DNA of 64,000 bases from Alteribacter natronophilus (GCF_006007885.1 NZ_VCRO01000006.1:1-64000); one strand, 5' to 3'. Numbered from the stretch's first letter, positions 43,845-52,390 are shown. The notes: generated from the letters alone by a model not told the origin. Made by a program: numbers and translations.

Positions 43845-43971
43845 CTTTTCGGAAAGATTGTTCTTTTTCTACGCTTCTGGCTGACGCTTTCCGCGGGCGT
43901 TGCTTCAGCCTCCTCGGCAAAAACGCTGCAGGAGTCACCGCCTTCTGCTCCATTATTAATTTTACGAAAAG
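43845..43971. repeat. Interspersed palindromic element, copy B
   Basis: Ends CTTTTCG (43845-43851) and CGAAAAG (43965-43971) form a short terminal inverted repeat. Inside: AAAGATTGTTCTTTTTCTACGC, TGACGCTTTCCGCGGGCG (43883 on), CAGCCTCCTCG and GCAGGAGTCACCGCC. The left ~45 bases match copy D almost base for base. Lies in a 440-base gene-free gap. Confidence 0.85.
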
Positions 43972-43999
43972 CAGCAATTTATCCTCAAACAGCTGAATG

Positions 44000-44023
44000 A
44001 AAAAGCCCGCCGGACAGGCGGGC
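44000..44023 (-). terminator. Terminator of the RsbR-like gene
   Basis: GCCCGCC (44005-44011) pairs with GGCGGGC (44017-44023), 5-base loop, followed leftward by TTTTT. Confidence 0.85.
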
Positions 44024-44038
44024 GGGGCTGCAGAGTAT

Positions 44039-44935
44039 TTATGCCTTCAGTTTCTCCGCATCAAAGATCTCGGAACCGGGCACGTCATTCTCGGACTGAA
44101 TAACAAGACCTGTTTTTTCAAGTGCCTGTTCAAGCCGGCTCGTAACATTCATGTGCTTAAAGGAGATCCCCAGATTCACAATGGTCTGTGCCAGTTCAGG
44201 ACGAAGGCCGCTGATAATCGCTGTCACACCGATGATTTTGAGAGCATCGTGAAGCTGGAAAAGATTGTGGGCAACGGCTGTATCAATCATATGGACCCCT
44301 GAGAGGTCAATGATTAAATAGTCAAGCCCTAGTTCATTTCCCTGTTCTAGTGCCTGGTCCAGCATTTTCTTTGAACGGTAGGTGTCAATTGTTCCCACAA
44401 CCGGCAGAAGTGCCACACTGTCAGTCAACGGCACTATAGGAACAGACAGCTCCAGCAGCTCCTCCTGTGCATGGGAAAATGTCTCCTCGTTATACTCTGT
44501 GTACGCCTGTGCAAAGGAATAGACAGCCTTATCAATTAACGGATTAAGACGGTCAAATACGTCAAAGTACATGTCTATCCCAAAATTAAAATTCCTGAAT
44601 TCTTCTCTCAGCAGATCGTGAACGACCTTCCTAACAGGCGAAAGGCCCATCATAGCCATATCAGCAGACAGCCCGCCTCTTACAGCTTTGCGGCCTGCTT
44701 CCTTGGCCCAGTGGTAGACATTATTTCCCACCTGCTGTACATCTTCGGTGATCAGACCTTCTCCAAGGTGATCAAAAAACTCCTGACGAAAAGCAATTAA
44801 TTCATCCTTTGATAAGCTGAAGTGATGATCAAATTCGTATTTTGCATCATACTCCTCATACAAATCCCGGGACATTTGAAGACTGTTTTCTTTTACAGCT
44901 TCCCCGAGCTTTATCAGATCGTTACCGCACACCAT
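44039..44935 (-). CDS. RsbR-family stress regulator with STAS domain
   Basis: 298 residues from MVCGNDL, with GGAGGAAGGG upstream; the 30 codons before it have no site. The N-terminal ~170 residues form a helical non-haem-globin-like sensor domain. The C-terminal STAS domain (~180-280) has VVGTIDTYRSKK and DLSGVHMIDTAVAHNLFQ, matching the two threonine regions phosphorylated by RsbT in RsbR paralogues. It would join the stressosome that controls sigma-B. Other rsb genes are not in this window. Confidence 0.85.
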   Translation of the reverse strand: MVCGNDLIKLGEAVKENSLQMSRDLYEEYDAKYEFDHHFSLSKDELIAFRQEFFDHLGEGLITEDVQQVGNNVYHWAKEAGRKAVRGGLSADMAMMGLSPVRKVVHDLLREEFRNFNFGIDMYFDVFDRLNPLIDKAVYSFAQAYTEYNEETFSHAQEELLELSVPIVPLTDSVALLPVVGTIDTYRSKKMLDQALEQGNELGLDYLIIDLSGVHMIDTAVAHNLFQLHDALKIIGVTAIISGLRPELAQTIVNLGISFKHMNVTSRLEQALEKTGLVIQSENDVPGSEIFDAEKLKA

Positions 44936-45116
44936 TTTTCCCTTCCTCCAATAACCTTCATAATAAAAAATCATGTAGGCCCGTACCACAAGCAGTACGT
45001 CCTTAAACCTAATTTCAGGTAACATTACAAATGTAATTGTAATCCAATTGTAATATACTCCTTAAAAAAAGATCAAATGCTTACTTTTTACCAGTTAATG
45101 ACTGTAACAAAAACAA

Positions 45117-45155
45117 AGAAAAACCAGGCCCTCCCTGAAGGGAGCCTGGTTTTCG
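45117..45155 (-). terminator. Terminator of the Gly/Pro-rich gene
   Basis: AAACCAGGC-type arms (45121-45129 and 45143-45152) with an inner CCCT/GGGA pairing, read leftward into TTTTTCTTTG. Confidence 0.8.
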
Positions 45156-45157
45156 CA

Positions 45158-45610
45158 TCAGCATGAAAATGATCGAATGAGCCTCGTATCAAATCCTGTA
45201 TACACCCATCTGAACTGTCTCGGACGCCAGCGCCATCCTGCTACAGATGTCCTCCCGATAAAGACCGGATAAAACCAGAAACGCTGACCGGTTTCCAGAA
45301 TGATATACGTGTACCGGAACAGACAGCCAAACAGGGCACCGGGATCAACTGCTAGTGCAGCGGGTCCCCCTGCTCCTCCTAATGCAGCAGGTCCTGCTGA
45401 AAAGGACTGGGGTGATGGCGGTGTGGCCGGTGGTGGGCCGGAAGGTGGGCCTGCAAATCCCTGCTGCTGTCCCGGTCCACCCGGGGGCGGACCTGCCGGC
45501 GGGCCGTAACCTCCTGGGCCGAACTGCTGAAAACCGGTGGCAGGCTGACCGAATCCAGGCAGCCCGATCGTGAATCCCCCCACTTGAAACTGTCTCTGAT
45601 CGTTGTCCAT
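45158..45610 (-). CDS. Gly/Pro-rich protein with conserved C-terminal domain
   Basis: 150 residues from MDNDQRQ (AAGGAGCGG upstream). Residues ~10-85 are a low-complexity Gly/Pro/Gln region (FGPGGYGPPAGPPPGGPGQQ). The last ~55 residues look folded and conserved: FRYTYIILETGQRFWFYPVF, IGRTSVAGWRWRP and WVYTGFDTRLIRSFSC. The layout suggests a surface or spore-coat protein; there is no signal peptide. Function not known. Confidence 0.75.
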   Translation of the reverse strand: MDNDQRQFQVGGFTIGLPGFGQPATGFQQFGPGGYGPPAGPPPGGPGQQQGFAGPPSGPPPATPPSPQSFSAGPAALGGAGGPAALAVDPGALFGCLFRYTYIILETGQRFWFYPVFIGRTSVAGWRWRPRQFRWVYTGFDTRLIRSFSC

Positions 45611-45687
45611 ATTTACCGCTCCTTTCACATTCCTTCCTTAAAGCCTATGTGAGAGGATATGGGAAAGTGCCTGACTGATTGTGAAAA

Positions 45688-46374
45688 CTACTTCTCTTTG
45701 TCCACCGGGCGGTCGATCCGGTCCTCATAAAAATCAAATGCAAGAGTCCCGTCCGGGCCTCTCACACAGTAAAACACCTCTTCTAGACGGACCTTTCTGC
45801 GGCGAAGGTGCTGATGGAGACACTCTTCGGACAGTCTAATACTTTCCAGGTTCCGTTTTACGATTTTCCCGTCCATAATCAGCTCCACAGGAAACTGCTG
45901 TTTCCTTTCACCGGATGCTTCCGCCTTTTTCATCACAGACAGGTGCCCGTCCGGCTCCAGTACAGCATACTTTACTTCCTGCGGGTCAAAAATGTCTTTT
46001 TCCCTCAGTGCCTGGTTCAGGGAATCGATATTGTATTTCTGCTTTTTAAGGTTTCGTTCAAGTATTTTGCCGTCTTCAATAAGCACTGTCGGGGAGCCGG
46101 AAAACCATTTCCGCAATCCTCTGTTTTTAAGAGACAGAAATGTGGTGACATAGCCGATTCCACCGATAATGACGAGTGCCGTAAATGAATACCAGTAGTT
46201 TACCTGTACATCAAAGGCAAGGTTTGCGCCGATTGCCCCCATCATAACAGCGGTAATAAAGTCATGGTTTGTCATCTGGGAAAGTGTCTGTTTCCCGAGG
46301 AATGTATTAATAATCAGCAGGAGCGTGTACGCGCCAAAGCTTCGGATGATGACTTCAATGATATGGGACTCCAT
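45688..46374 (-). CDS. YetF/DUF421-family membrane protein
   Basis: 228 residues from MESHIIE (AAGGTG upstream). Three N-terminal spans (RSFGAYTLLLIINTFLGKQT ... ALVIIGGIGYVTTFLSLK) and a cytoplasmic C-terminal domain with duplicated LIEDGKILERNLKK and LIMDGKIVKRNLES segments, the mark of YetF-like proteins. Known as spore- or stress-related in bacilli but mechanistically unclear. Single gene. Confidence 0.85.
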   Translation of the reverse strand: MESHIIEVIIRSFGAYTLLLIINTFLGKQTLSQMTNHDFITAVMMGAIGANLAFDVQVNYWYSFTALVIIGGIGYVTTFLSLKNRGLRKWFSGSPTVLIEDGKILERNLKKQKYNIDSLNQALREKDIFDPQEVKYAVLEPDGHLSVMKKAEASGERKQQFPVELIMDGKIVKRNLESIRLSEECLHQHLRRRKVRLEEVFYCVRGPDGTLAFDFYEDRIDRPVDKEK

Positions 46375-46426
46375 GTGTTCACCTTCTGTACCCTGGTCTT
46401 TACTAAAAGCTTTTACCATCGGCACG

Positions 46427-46477
46427 AAAAAAACACCCGAAGCCTTTATTCCTTTGAAAAAGGGCCGGGTGCTTTCG
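46427..46477 (-). terminator. Terminator of the methionine aminopeptidase gene
   Basis: CACCCG (from 46433) pairs with CGGGTG (46465-46471) with further GCC/GGC pairing inside, followed leftward by TTTTTTT. Confidence 0.65.
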
Positions 46478-46486
46478 TATTATTAT

Positions 46487-47242
46487 TTACACGTCATCCT
46501 GTTCTGTAAGAATGATCGGACCGTCCTTTGTAATGGCAAGGGTGTGTTCGTACTGCGCTGAAAGGGTTCCATCAACGGTCCTTGCAGTCCAGCCGTTGGC
46601 ATCCATCCGGGACCCCCACAGTCCGATATTGATCATTGGTTCAATTGTAATAACCATCCCCTCTTTCAGCCTCGGGCCACGCCCCGGACTGCCAAAGTGG
46701 GGGATGTTCGGTTCCTCGTGTATCGTCGGCCCCAGGCCATGACCGGCAAAATCGCGGACAACAGAATACCCTTTTGCCTCAGCGTAGGACTGAATGGCGT
46801 GACCGAGATCCCCGAGTCTTTTGCCCGGTCTGGCCTGGCGGATCGCACGGTAAAGACACTGCTTTGTGACTTTGCAGAGTTCCTTCGCTTCATCTGAAAC
46901 ATCTCCAACTGTATATGTCCATGCCGAATCGGCCAGACCTCCGTTTAAATTCACCACAAAATCAATCGTGACAATATCTCCGCTCTTAAGCGGTTCGTTC
47001 CGGGGAAAACCATGACAGATTTCATCATTGATCGAAGCACAGGTTGCAAACTCATAGCCCTGATAGCCCTTCTGCTCCGGTACTGCACCGTGCTTTTTCA
47101 GATACTTCTCCACAAACGTGTCAATTTCAAGCGTTGTTACACCCGGTTTAATCCGCTTTGCAACCTCCCGGTGGCAGCTGGCCAGAAGCTTGCCCGCTTC
47201 GTGCATCAGTGCAATTTCACGTTCCGATTTTAATGTTATCAC
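46487..47242 (-). CDS. map: Type I methionine aminopeptidase
   Basis: 251 residues with a GTG start (GGAAGGGG upstream). Metal ligands are visible: IVTIDFVVNLNGGLADSAWT (two Asp), GHGLGPTIHEEPNIPHFG (His), ITIEPMIN (Glu) and YEHTLAIT (Glu). It removes N-terminal methionine from new proteins. It is alone, not next to the ribosomal-protein operon, so it is more like B. subtilis YflG, a second non-essential enzyme, than the housekeeping MapA. Confidence 0.92.
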   Translation of the reverse strand: MITLKSEREIALMHEAGKLLASCHREVAKRIKPGVTTLEIDTFVEKYLKKHGAVPEQKGYQGYEFATCASINDEICHGFPRNEPLKSGDIVTIDFVVNLNGGLADSAWTYTVGDVSDEAKELCKVTKQCLYRAIRQARPGKRLGDLGHAIQSYAEAKGYSVVRDFAGHGLGPTIHEEPNIPHFGSPGRGPRLKEGMVITIEPMINIGLWGSRMDANGWTARTVDGTLSAQYEHTLAITKDGPIILTEQDDV

Positions 47243-47423
47243 GCTGAGAGCCCCTTCCTGGTTTTTCTATATACTTTATTCATTCAATTGGAGATGACAC
47301 CCGTTTTTCGAACGTATACATCATACCAATGTTTAATTTTGGATTTCAACAGGAACACGTTCAGACGAATTTTCAGATTTCTGCTACACTTACAAAAGAA
47401 CCGGTACGGGAGGATGAAAGACC

Positions 47424-48545
47424 TTGAACCGTCAAGATGAACTTTTTCTGATCAAATCGATCGCAGAACGCCTTAATAAAGAAACAACTTTAAATAATAT
47501 GCTTCAGGGAGTACTCGAGCAGCTGCTGGAATTAACCGGCCTTAAAGCGGGGTGGATTTTCCTTACAGGTCCCGGCCGCTCTTTTGAACTGGCTGCATCC
47601 TCACACCTGCCGCAGGCTCTTTCGTGTGAGGACAGACGATATATGCGCACCGGTGGTTGTTACTGCCTTAACCAGTGCTTTGACGGCAGCCTGACTGAAG
47701 CATCAAATATAATTGAATGTAAACGGATTGAGGATGCCATTGAGCAGAAGCGCGGGGATATTGGGGGCATTACCCACCACGCCAGTGTTCCGCTGAAATC
47801 AGGAACAGAGACGTTCGGCCTTCTTAATGTAGCCTCTCCTGCAAAAAAGACATTTTCCTCCGAAGAGCTGATGATTCTTGAATCGGTCTCCTTACAGATT
47901 GGCACAGCATGGGAACGAATCCGGCTCGCTGAACGGGAAAAGGATTCTCTTGTTCTTGAAGAGAGGAACAGACTGGCAAGGGACCTTCATGATTCTGTAA
48001 ACCAGCAGCTTTTTTCAATTATGTTTACAGCAAAAGGGCTGGAGCGGAATGTAACGGATCCGGCCGTAAGTACAGGTCTTAAGGAAGTCCACACAATGAC
48101 TAAAGAGGCCCTCGCTCAGATGAAAACCCTCATATGGCAGCTTCGTCCGGACAGTATACCTGAAGGACTTCAGCGAAGAATTACTGCCTACGGTAAAGAA
48201 CAGGATCTCCATGTAAGCTGCCGGACTATCCCTGCTCAGCTTCCCCCTCACGTTCAGAACGGATTCTGGAAAATTGCCAGGGAGGCGCTGAACAATATCC
48301 GTAAACATGCCGGTACAAGGGAAGCCGAAGTCACCCTGGATGAAACAAAGGAACAATACATCATGACAATTACGGACAGGGGAAAAGGGTTTCCTGAGGG
48401 CCAGGCAGATTCCGGATGCCTCGGCCTGATCAGCATGCGTGAACGCGCTGTACTCCTGAACGGCCTTATGAGCATCGAGAGCACACCGGGAATAGGCACC
48501 TCCATAACCGTTACTGCAGGAAAGGAGGAAAACGAATATGGATAA
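47424..48545 (+). CDS. GAF-domain sensor histidine kinase, NarL-system type
   Basis: 373 residues; TTG start with GGGAGG ten bases ahead. GAF domain ~15-165, then HisKA_3 with phospho-acceptor His189 (RLARDLHDSVNQQLFS), then HATPase (REALNNIRKHAG, DRGKGFPEG, GLISMRERA). No membrane span, so a cytosolic sensor. The GAF domain has Cys79-x-Cys81-x3-Cys85 and Cys99, which could hold a metal, a cluster or a redox switch. Its 3' end overlaps the response-regulator gene by eight bases. Confidence 0.9.
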   Translation: MNRQDELFLIKSIAERLNKETTLNNMLQGVLEQLLELTGLKAGWIFLTGPGRSFELAASSHLPQALSCEDRRYMRTGGCYCLNQCFDGSLTEASNIIECKRIEDAIEQKRGDIGGITHHASVPLKSGTETFGLLNVASPAKKTFSSEELMILESVSLQIGTAWERIRLAEREKDSLVLEERNRLARDLHDSVNQQLFSIMFTAKGLERNVTDPAVSTGLKEVHTMTKEALAQMKTLIWQLRPDSIPEGLQRRITAYGKEQDLHVSCRTIPAQLPPHVQNGFWKIAREALNNIRKHAGTREAEVTLDETKEQYIMTITDRGKGFPEGQADSGCLGLISMRERAVLLNGLMSIESTPGIGTSITVTAGKEENEYG

Positions 48546-49191
48546 ACGTTCCATTTTTATTGTTGATGATCACCAGGTGGTAAGGAAAGGACTCATTTAT
48601 TTTTTTAAAGGCGAGCCATCGGTGGAAATTGCAGGCGAGGCGTCGGACGGGCGCGAAGCACTCGACATGCTTAAAGCAGGACTCCGGCCTGATGTGATGC
48701 TCCTTGATCTGAACATGCCCGGGATGTCAGGGGTGGAAGTGACCGCTGAAGTGAAAAGGACTTTCCCTGACATCAGGATTCTCGTTCTTACCAGTTTTGA
48801 AGACGAAGATCACGTTATCCGGGCTGTTCAGGCCGGAGCTGACGGCTACTGCCTGAAAGACACGGAGCCTGAAGAGCTGCTCAGAGCCATTCACCAGGTT
48901 GCCGAAGGAACGAAAAACATCGATCCAAAAGTCGCCACCCACCTGTTTCACCACGTCAATAAAGAAGAATCCGACGAGACAAGAGCCCTGAAGAGCCTTA
49001 CCCGCCGGGAGCGGGAGGTCCTACTTGAAATCGCTCTCGGTCATACGAATGTTCAGATTGCAGAACGGCTGTTTATCTCGGAGAAAACCGTCAAGACGCA
49101 CATTACAAACCTGTTTTCAAAGCTTCCGTGCGAGGACCGGACCCAGGCTGCCCTTCTTGCCCTGCGTAATAAACAGCTGCTGGAAAAATGA
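48538..49191 (+). CDS. NarL/LuxR-family response regulator
   Basis: 217 residues. Complete receiver: Asp10-Asp11, phospho-acceptor Asp57 (MLLDLNMPGMSG), Thr/Lys switch (VLTSFED, CLKD). C-terminal helix-turn-helix LTRREREVLLEIALGHTNVQ then IAERLFISEKTVKTH. Translationally coupled to the GAF kinase, its evident partner. It resembles LiaR/VraR/DevR-type regulators. Target genes are not apparent nearby. AAAGGAGG precedes the ATG. Confidence 0.93.
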   Translation: MDKRSIFIVDDHQVVRKGLIYFFKGEPSVEIAGEASDGREALDMLKAGLRPDVMLLDLNMPGMSGVEVTAEVKRTFPDIRILVLTSFEDEDHVIRAVQAGADGYCLKDTEPEELLRAIHQVAEGTKNIDPKVATHLFHHVNKEESDETRALKSLTRREREVLLEIALGHTNVQIAERLFISEKTVKTHITNLFSKLPCEDRTQAALLALRNKQLLEK

Positions 49192-49331
49192 CAGCACTGC
49201 CTCTTCATTATCCGGGGATCACCTTATCAATATATGCAGACCTCTCCGACCAGGGTCTGAGAAAAAATCATCCTGCCATCCCTGTGAAAATCAACCGCTG
49301 TACGGAAGAAACGGCACCCTTTCCTTCCTAT

Positions 49332-49360
49332 ACTGAATGTAGAAACCAAAAACATTCAGT
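49332..49360 (+). other. Hairpin between response regulator and small ORF
   Basis: Perfect 9-bp arms ACTGAATGT (49332-49340) and ACATTCAGT (49352-49360) with an 11-base A-rich loop. It has no T run, so it is not a classical terminator; operator or RNA hairpin. Confidence 0.5.
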
Positions 49361-49383
49361 TACTAAAAGAAAGGGTGTTTTCC

Positions 49384-49515
49384 ATGATTAAAACACTAAT
49401 GAGTATTATCACTTCCTTCCGTCCAGCTGCGATCTGTTCACTCAATAAAGATAAAAAAGTCATCCATTCGGAACACTACAATCAGTTCCTGTCACAAAGA
49501 TACTACCGCATCTGA
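49384..49515 (+). CDS. Possible small protein, 43 residues
   Basis: MIKTLMSIITSFRPAAICSL then NKDKKVIHSEHYNQFLSQRY and YRI. It has AGAAAGGGTG nine bases ahead of the ATG and follows a perfect hairpin. An amphipathic N-terminus and charged tail. No recognised family. Supported only by start context and composition. Confidence 0.4.
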   Translation: MIKTLMSIITSFRPAAICSLNKDKKVIHSEHYNQFLSQRYYRI

Positions 49516-49526
49516 TTCTGTTAAGT

Positions 49527-49757
49527 GGCTGGGACAGAAGTATCTTCTTACGAAAATCCGAACAACCAATATGCGGTGCAGGGAAATCGCTCCTGAAATA
49601 TTCGCCGCTTTCCGCGGGAAGCGGCTGAGCCTCCGCGTGCTTCGCTGCTTAAGGGGTTTCACCTGCGCTTTTCCTTCCGCAGGAGTCGGCGAATTTTCAT
49701 CCGCTTATCAGCTTTTTGTTCGGATTTTAATCTAAACACTTCCCTTATGTCCCAGCC
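49527..49757. repeat. Interspersed palindromic element, copy C, with long terminal inverted repeats
   Basis: Ends GGCTGGGACA (49527-49536) and TGTCCCAGCC (49748-49757); further in, AAAATCCGAACAA on the left mirrors TTGTTCGGATTTT on the right. The middle has ATTCGCCGCTTTCCGCGGG and CCGCAGGAGTCGGCGAAT as a nested inverted repeat. So the same core as copies A, B and D is held in a different outer frame. Confidence 0.85.
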
Positions 49758-49879
49758 TCATTGCTCTTTCGGCAATACCTGATTATTATTTTGCTGTAAC
49801 CTCAAAGGCACAACAGTAGCACATGCTGCTTCTAATGATAAAATGAAAGTTATCCAGCAAAAGAAAGGAGCCGGACCCA

Positions 49880-50422
49880 TTGATCAGGCTTGATTTTTTT
49901 ACCGAAAACGATTTCGAACAGCTGATGGGCTGGGTCAACGATACTTCCGAACGCTTTTTTATGCAGTGGAGCGGCCCCACATTTACATATCCTCTTACAT
50001 GTGAGCAGCTGAAGGACTATATTAAAAACGCTGATCCCCCCGAAGGTGGAGACCGCATATATAAAGCTGTCCACCAGCCATCCGGTGAGACGATCGGACA
50101 TCTCGCTATCAGAAAGATCGACCGCTTTCATAACAGCGCCAGACTGGGAAAAGTATTAATCGCACCTGAATGGCGTGGGATGGGACTTGCCGTTCCTATG
50201 ATCGAAAAAGCGCTGACGGAAGCATTCGAGACAGAGCACCTCCACCGCCTGGCTCTTGGTGTGTTTTCCTTTAACAGACCGGCTTACAGGCTTTACAGGA
50301 AAGTGGGGTTTCGCGAAGAGGGGTACTTCCGTGACTTCAGGAGAGTCGGTGATGAGTACTGGGATATGTACGAGATGAGCATGCTGGCACCGGAATATAA
50401 AAAGAAAAAAGAAGGAAGCTGA
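49880..50422 (+). CDS. GNAT acetyltransferase, RimJ-like
   Basis: 180 residues; TTG start with AAAGGAG nine bases ahead. Acetyl-CoA loop VLIAPEWRGMGLAVPMIEKA and C-terminal LGVFSFNRPAYRLYRKVGFR. Similar to spermidine/ribosomal-protein acetyltransferases. Single-gene unit. One of five GNAT genes in this window. Substrate unknown. Confidence 0.85.
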   Translation: MIRLDFFTENDFEQLMGWVNDTSERFFMQWSGPTFTYPLTCEQLKDYIKNADPPEGGDRIYKAVHQPSGETIGHLAIRKIDRFHNSARLGKVLIAPEWRGMGLAVPMIEKALTEAFETEHLHRLALGVFSFNRPAYRLYRKVGFREEGYFRDFRRVGDEYWDMYEMSMLAPEYKKKKEGS

Positions 50423-50452
50423 AAGGAATAATCCCCGGCTTCCTTCTCTTTT
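50411..50452 (+). terminator. Terminator overlapping the GNAT stop codon
   Basis: GAAGGAAGC (50411-50419) pairs with GCTTCCTTC (50438-50446), then TCTTTTTATG. The left arm includes the last sense codons. Confidence 0.8.
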
Positions 50453-50481
50453 TATGTTTTGAACTTCACCGGACAGGATAA

Positions 50482-50874
50482 TCAGGAACAGCATTTACCC
50501 CCGGAAGGGTCACTTTTAAACCGCCCCTTTTCCGCCCCTTTTTCCTGGACGAACGTATTGGTTTCTCTGCTGTAGGTATGACTCCGTTTTCCGGTCGCGT
50601 CATCTTTTTTCCCAAGAGAGTCAAGGAGCGCCCCCGCGTCTTCAGGTTTCAGTCCTCTGTACCAGCTGCCTTCCGGGTAGGCTATCGCTACACAGTGATC
50701 GTCACAGCGCCCGTTGCATTTTGTTCTGGTCGTATGGATTTGATCATCCAGTCCCCGTTTTTTTATTTCATCCCTTACAGCTTTTGTCATATCATCTCCC
50801 CCGTTTTTTGCACAGGTTCCTCCATTACAGAGCAGCAGATGATGTTGTGTCCTGCTGAAATTCCACATTGCCAC
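50482..50874 (-). CDS. Thioredoxin-like [2Fe-2S] ferredoxin-domain protein
   Basis: 130 residues; GTG start with GGGAGA eight bases ahead. Cluster cysteines Cys16-x4-Cys21 and Cys53-x3-Cys57 (with Cys61) lie in LLLCNGGTCAKNGG and TKCNGRCDDHC, followed by YPEGSWYRGL, typical of the thioredoxin-like ferredoxins linked to NuoE or cobalamin enzymes. A C-terminal tail ends GGKCCS. Electron carrier with unknown partner; single gene. Confidence 0.8.
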   Translation of the reverse strand: MAMWNFSRTQHHLLLCNGGTCAKNGGDDMTKAVRDEIKKRGLDDQIHTTRTKCNGRCDDHCVAIAYPEGSWYRGLKPEDAGALLDSLGKKDDATGKRSHTYSRETNTFVQEKGAEKGRFKSDPSGGKCCS

Positions 50875-50954
50875 AGCCGATCTCTCCCTTATAAATTATT
50901 TCTCCCTCGCAGGTATTATAGAAAAAAAGCCTGCAGGGTAACACATCTTTATTA

Positions 50955-51227
50955 AGCTGAACGGGCACATTATTATATTAATATACTTTTATCGACTACT
51001 GGATATAGAGGACAACATTTCCAATTACCCCAGAAAAAGCGCGATAAAACGTAGTTTTTGGCGAATCAAATGTGACAAAAACAGCAGGAATGTTAAGAGA
51101 AATGACATCAGTTACAACTATATTTCAATTCCTTTAAGTTGCCCTTTTTCCATTGCTTTTCTATCAGCCGGATTGGTAGTATTAGACTCGTTAGCGAACA
51201 CCAATGAAATATTAAGGAGGCTGACAT
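50955..51227. other. Divergent control region of the ferredoxin and 3D-domain genes
   Basis: AT-rich, with stretches such as ATTATATTAATATACTTTTATC near 50970 but no operator or RNA I can name. A good AAGGAGG for the 3D-domain gene closes the region. Confidence 0.35.
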
Positions 51228-52331
51228 ATGAAAAGCTTTGGTTTATCCAAACTGAAAAAGCTGAGTCTGCCGGTTCTGGCTGCAGGCGCCTTTTTCTTTG
51301 CAGCACCGATGGTCAGTGAAGCTTCGGACAATGTATCCTTAGGTGACCGCCTTCTCCTTGAAGGCAAGGAAAACGCGCAGGTGGAGGAACTCCAGGAACT
51401 GCTTTCTGAGCGCGGATACTTAGAAGAAGATGCAGTTGACGGATTCTTTGATCGCGATACAAGGGACGCAGTAACAGCATTCCAGAAAGATTCCAACATT
51501 CTGGTAGATGGACTTGCAGGTGTACAGACGATTGGAGCTCTTGCCATTCTTCGTGAAGGTGATGAAGGTCCAGCAGTGGCAGCCCTTCAGGAAGACCTGA
51601 AAGAACTTGGTTACTTTGACAACAATGCAGATGGCGAGTTTGACCGGTCCACACACGACGCGGTAGTAGACTTCCAGTCTGCTGAGGATATTCTTGTAGA
51701 TGGTCTTGCCGGACCACAAACTTACGGCACCCTTCACGCAGCACTTACCGGTTCCGGTGAAGCACGTGAAGAATCCGCTTCCGATTCTTCTTCTGAGAGT
51801 GGAAGCGAGAGCAGCTCCGATGAAGGAAGCACTTCTGAAGAAAGCACTTCAAGTGAAGACAGCTCTTCCAGCGAAAGCAGCTCTTCCGAAGAAAGCACTT
51901 CAACTGACGACAGTTCTTCCAGCGAGAGCAGCTCTTCCGAAGAAAGCACATCAAGTGACGACAGTTCTTCCAGCGAGAGCAGCTCTTCCGAAGAAAGCAC
52001 TTCTTCTGAAGAAAGCAGCTCCGGTGACAGCAGTGAAGTAGGTGCTGTTTATGAGATGGAAGCAACTGCTTACACAGCTTACTGTGACGGATGCACAGGC
52101 ATCACTTACACTGGCCAGGATCTTCGCGCCAACCCTGACAAGAAGGTTGTAGCTGTAGACCCTGACGTTATCCCGCTTGGTTCAACAGTATATGTTGAAG
52201 GCTATGGTGAAGCGATTGCCGGCGACATCGGCGGTGCGATCCAGGGTAACAGAATCGATCTTCACATGGCAACAAAAGAAGAAGCACTCGAATTCGGCCG
52301 TCGTACTGTAACAGTAGAAGTACTCGACTAA
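51228..52331 (+). CDS. Secreted cell-wall protein: two peptidoglycan-binding domains, Ser-rich linker, 3D domain
   Basis: 367 residues. Signal peptide ~1-33 (ending SEASD). Two PG_binding_1 repeats (~45-110: VDGFFDRDTRDAVTAFQKDS; ~115-175: ADGEFDRSTHDAVVDFQSAE). Residues ~180-270 are almost only Ser/Glu/Asp/Thr, encoded by degenerate in-frame DNA repeats. The C-terminus is a 3D (MltA-like) domain with AVDPDVIPLGS, AGDIGGAIQGNRIDLHM holding the three aspartates. Probably a muralytic enzyme like YocH. AAGGAGG precedes the ATG. Confidence 0.9.
   Translation: MKSFGLSKLKKLSLPVLAAGAFFFAAPMVSEASDNVSLGDRLLLEGKENAQVEELQELLSERGYLEEDAVDGFFDRDTRDAVTAFQKDSNILVDGLAGVQTIGALAILREGDEGPAVAALQEDLKELGYFDNNADGEFDRSTHDAVVDFQSAEDILVDGLAGPQTYGTLHAALTGSGEAREESASDSSSESGSESSSDEGSTSEESTSSEDSSSSESSSSEESTSTDDSSSSESSSSEESTSSDDSSSSESSSSEESTSSEESSSGDSSEVGAVYEMEATAYTAYCDGCTGITYTGQDLRANPDKKVVAVDPDVIPLGSTVYVEGYGEAIAGDIGGAIQGNRIDLHMATKEEALEFGRRTVTVEVLD
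51780..52030 (+). repeat. In-frame Ser/Glu/Asp-coding repeats
   Basis: Segments such as GACAGTTCTTCCAGCGAGAG and CAGCTCTTCCGAAGAAAGCA recur at about 60-base spacing within the linker of the 3D-domain gene. Likely to vary in copy number by slippage. Confidence 0.75.
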
Positions 52332-52350
52332 TTGTAAAAACAGAGCATTA

Positions 52351-52390
52351 AAACCCGGTATTCCAATGTGAATACCGGGTTTGCTTTGTT
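52351..52390 (+). terminator. Bidirectional terminator after the 3D-domain gene
   Basis: Perfect 13-bp stem (52351-52363 with 52370-52382) with T-rich sequence on the right and A-rich on the left; serves both convergent units. Confidence 0.85.

Noticed and set aside
51734-52000. Leucine/serine-rich ORF antisense to the Ser-rich linker
   Set aside because: A product of the Ser/Glu coding repeats read on the other strand.
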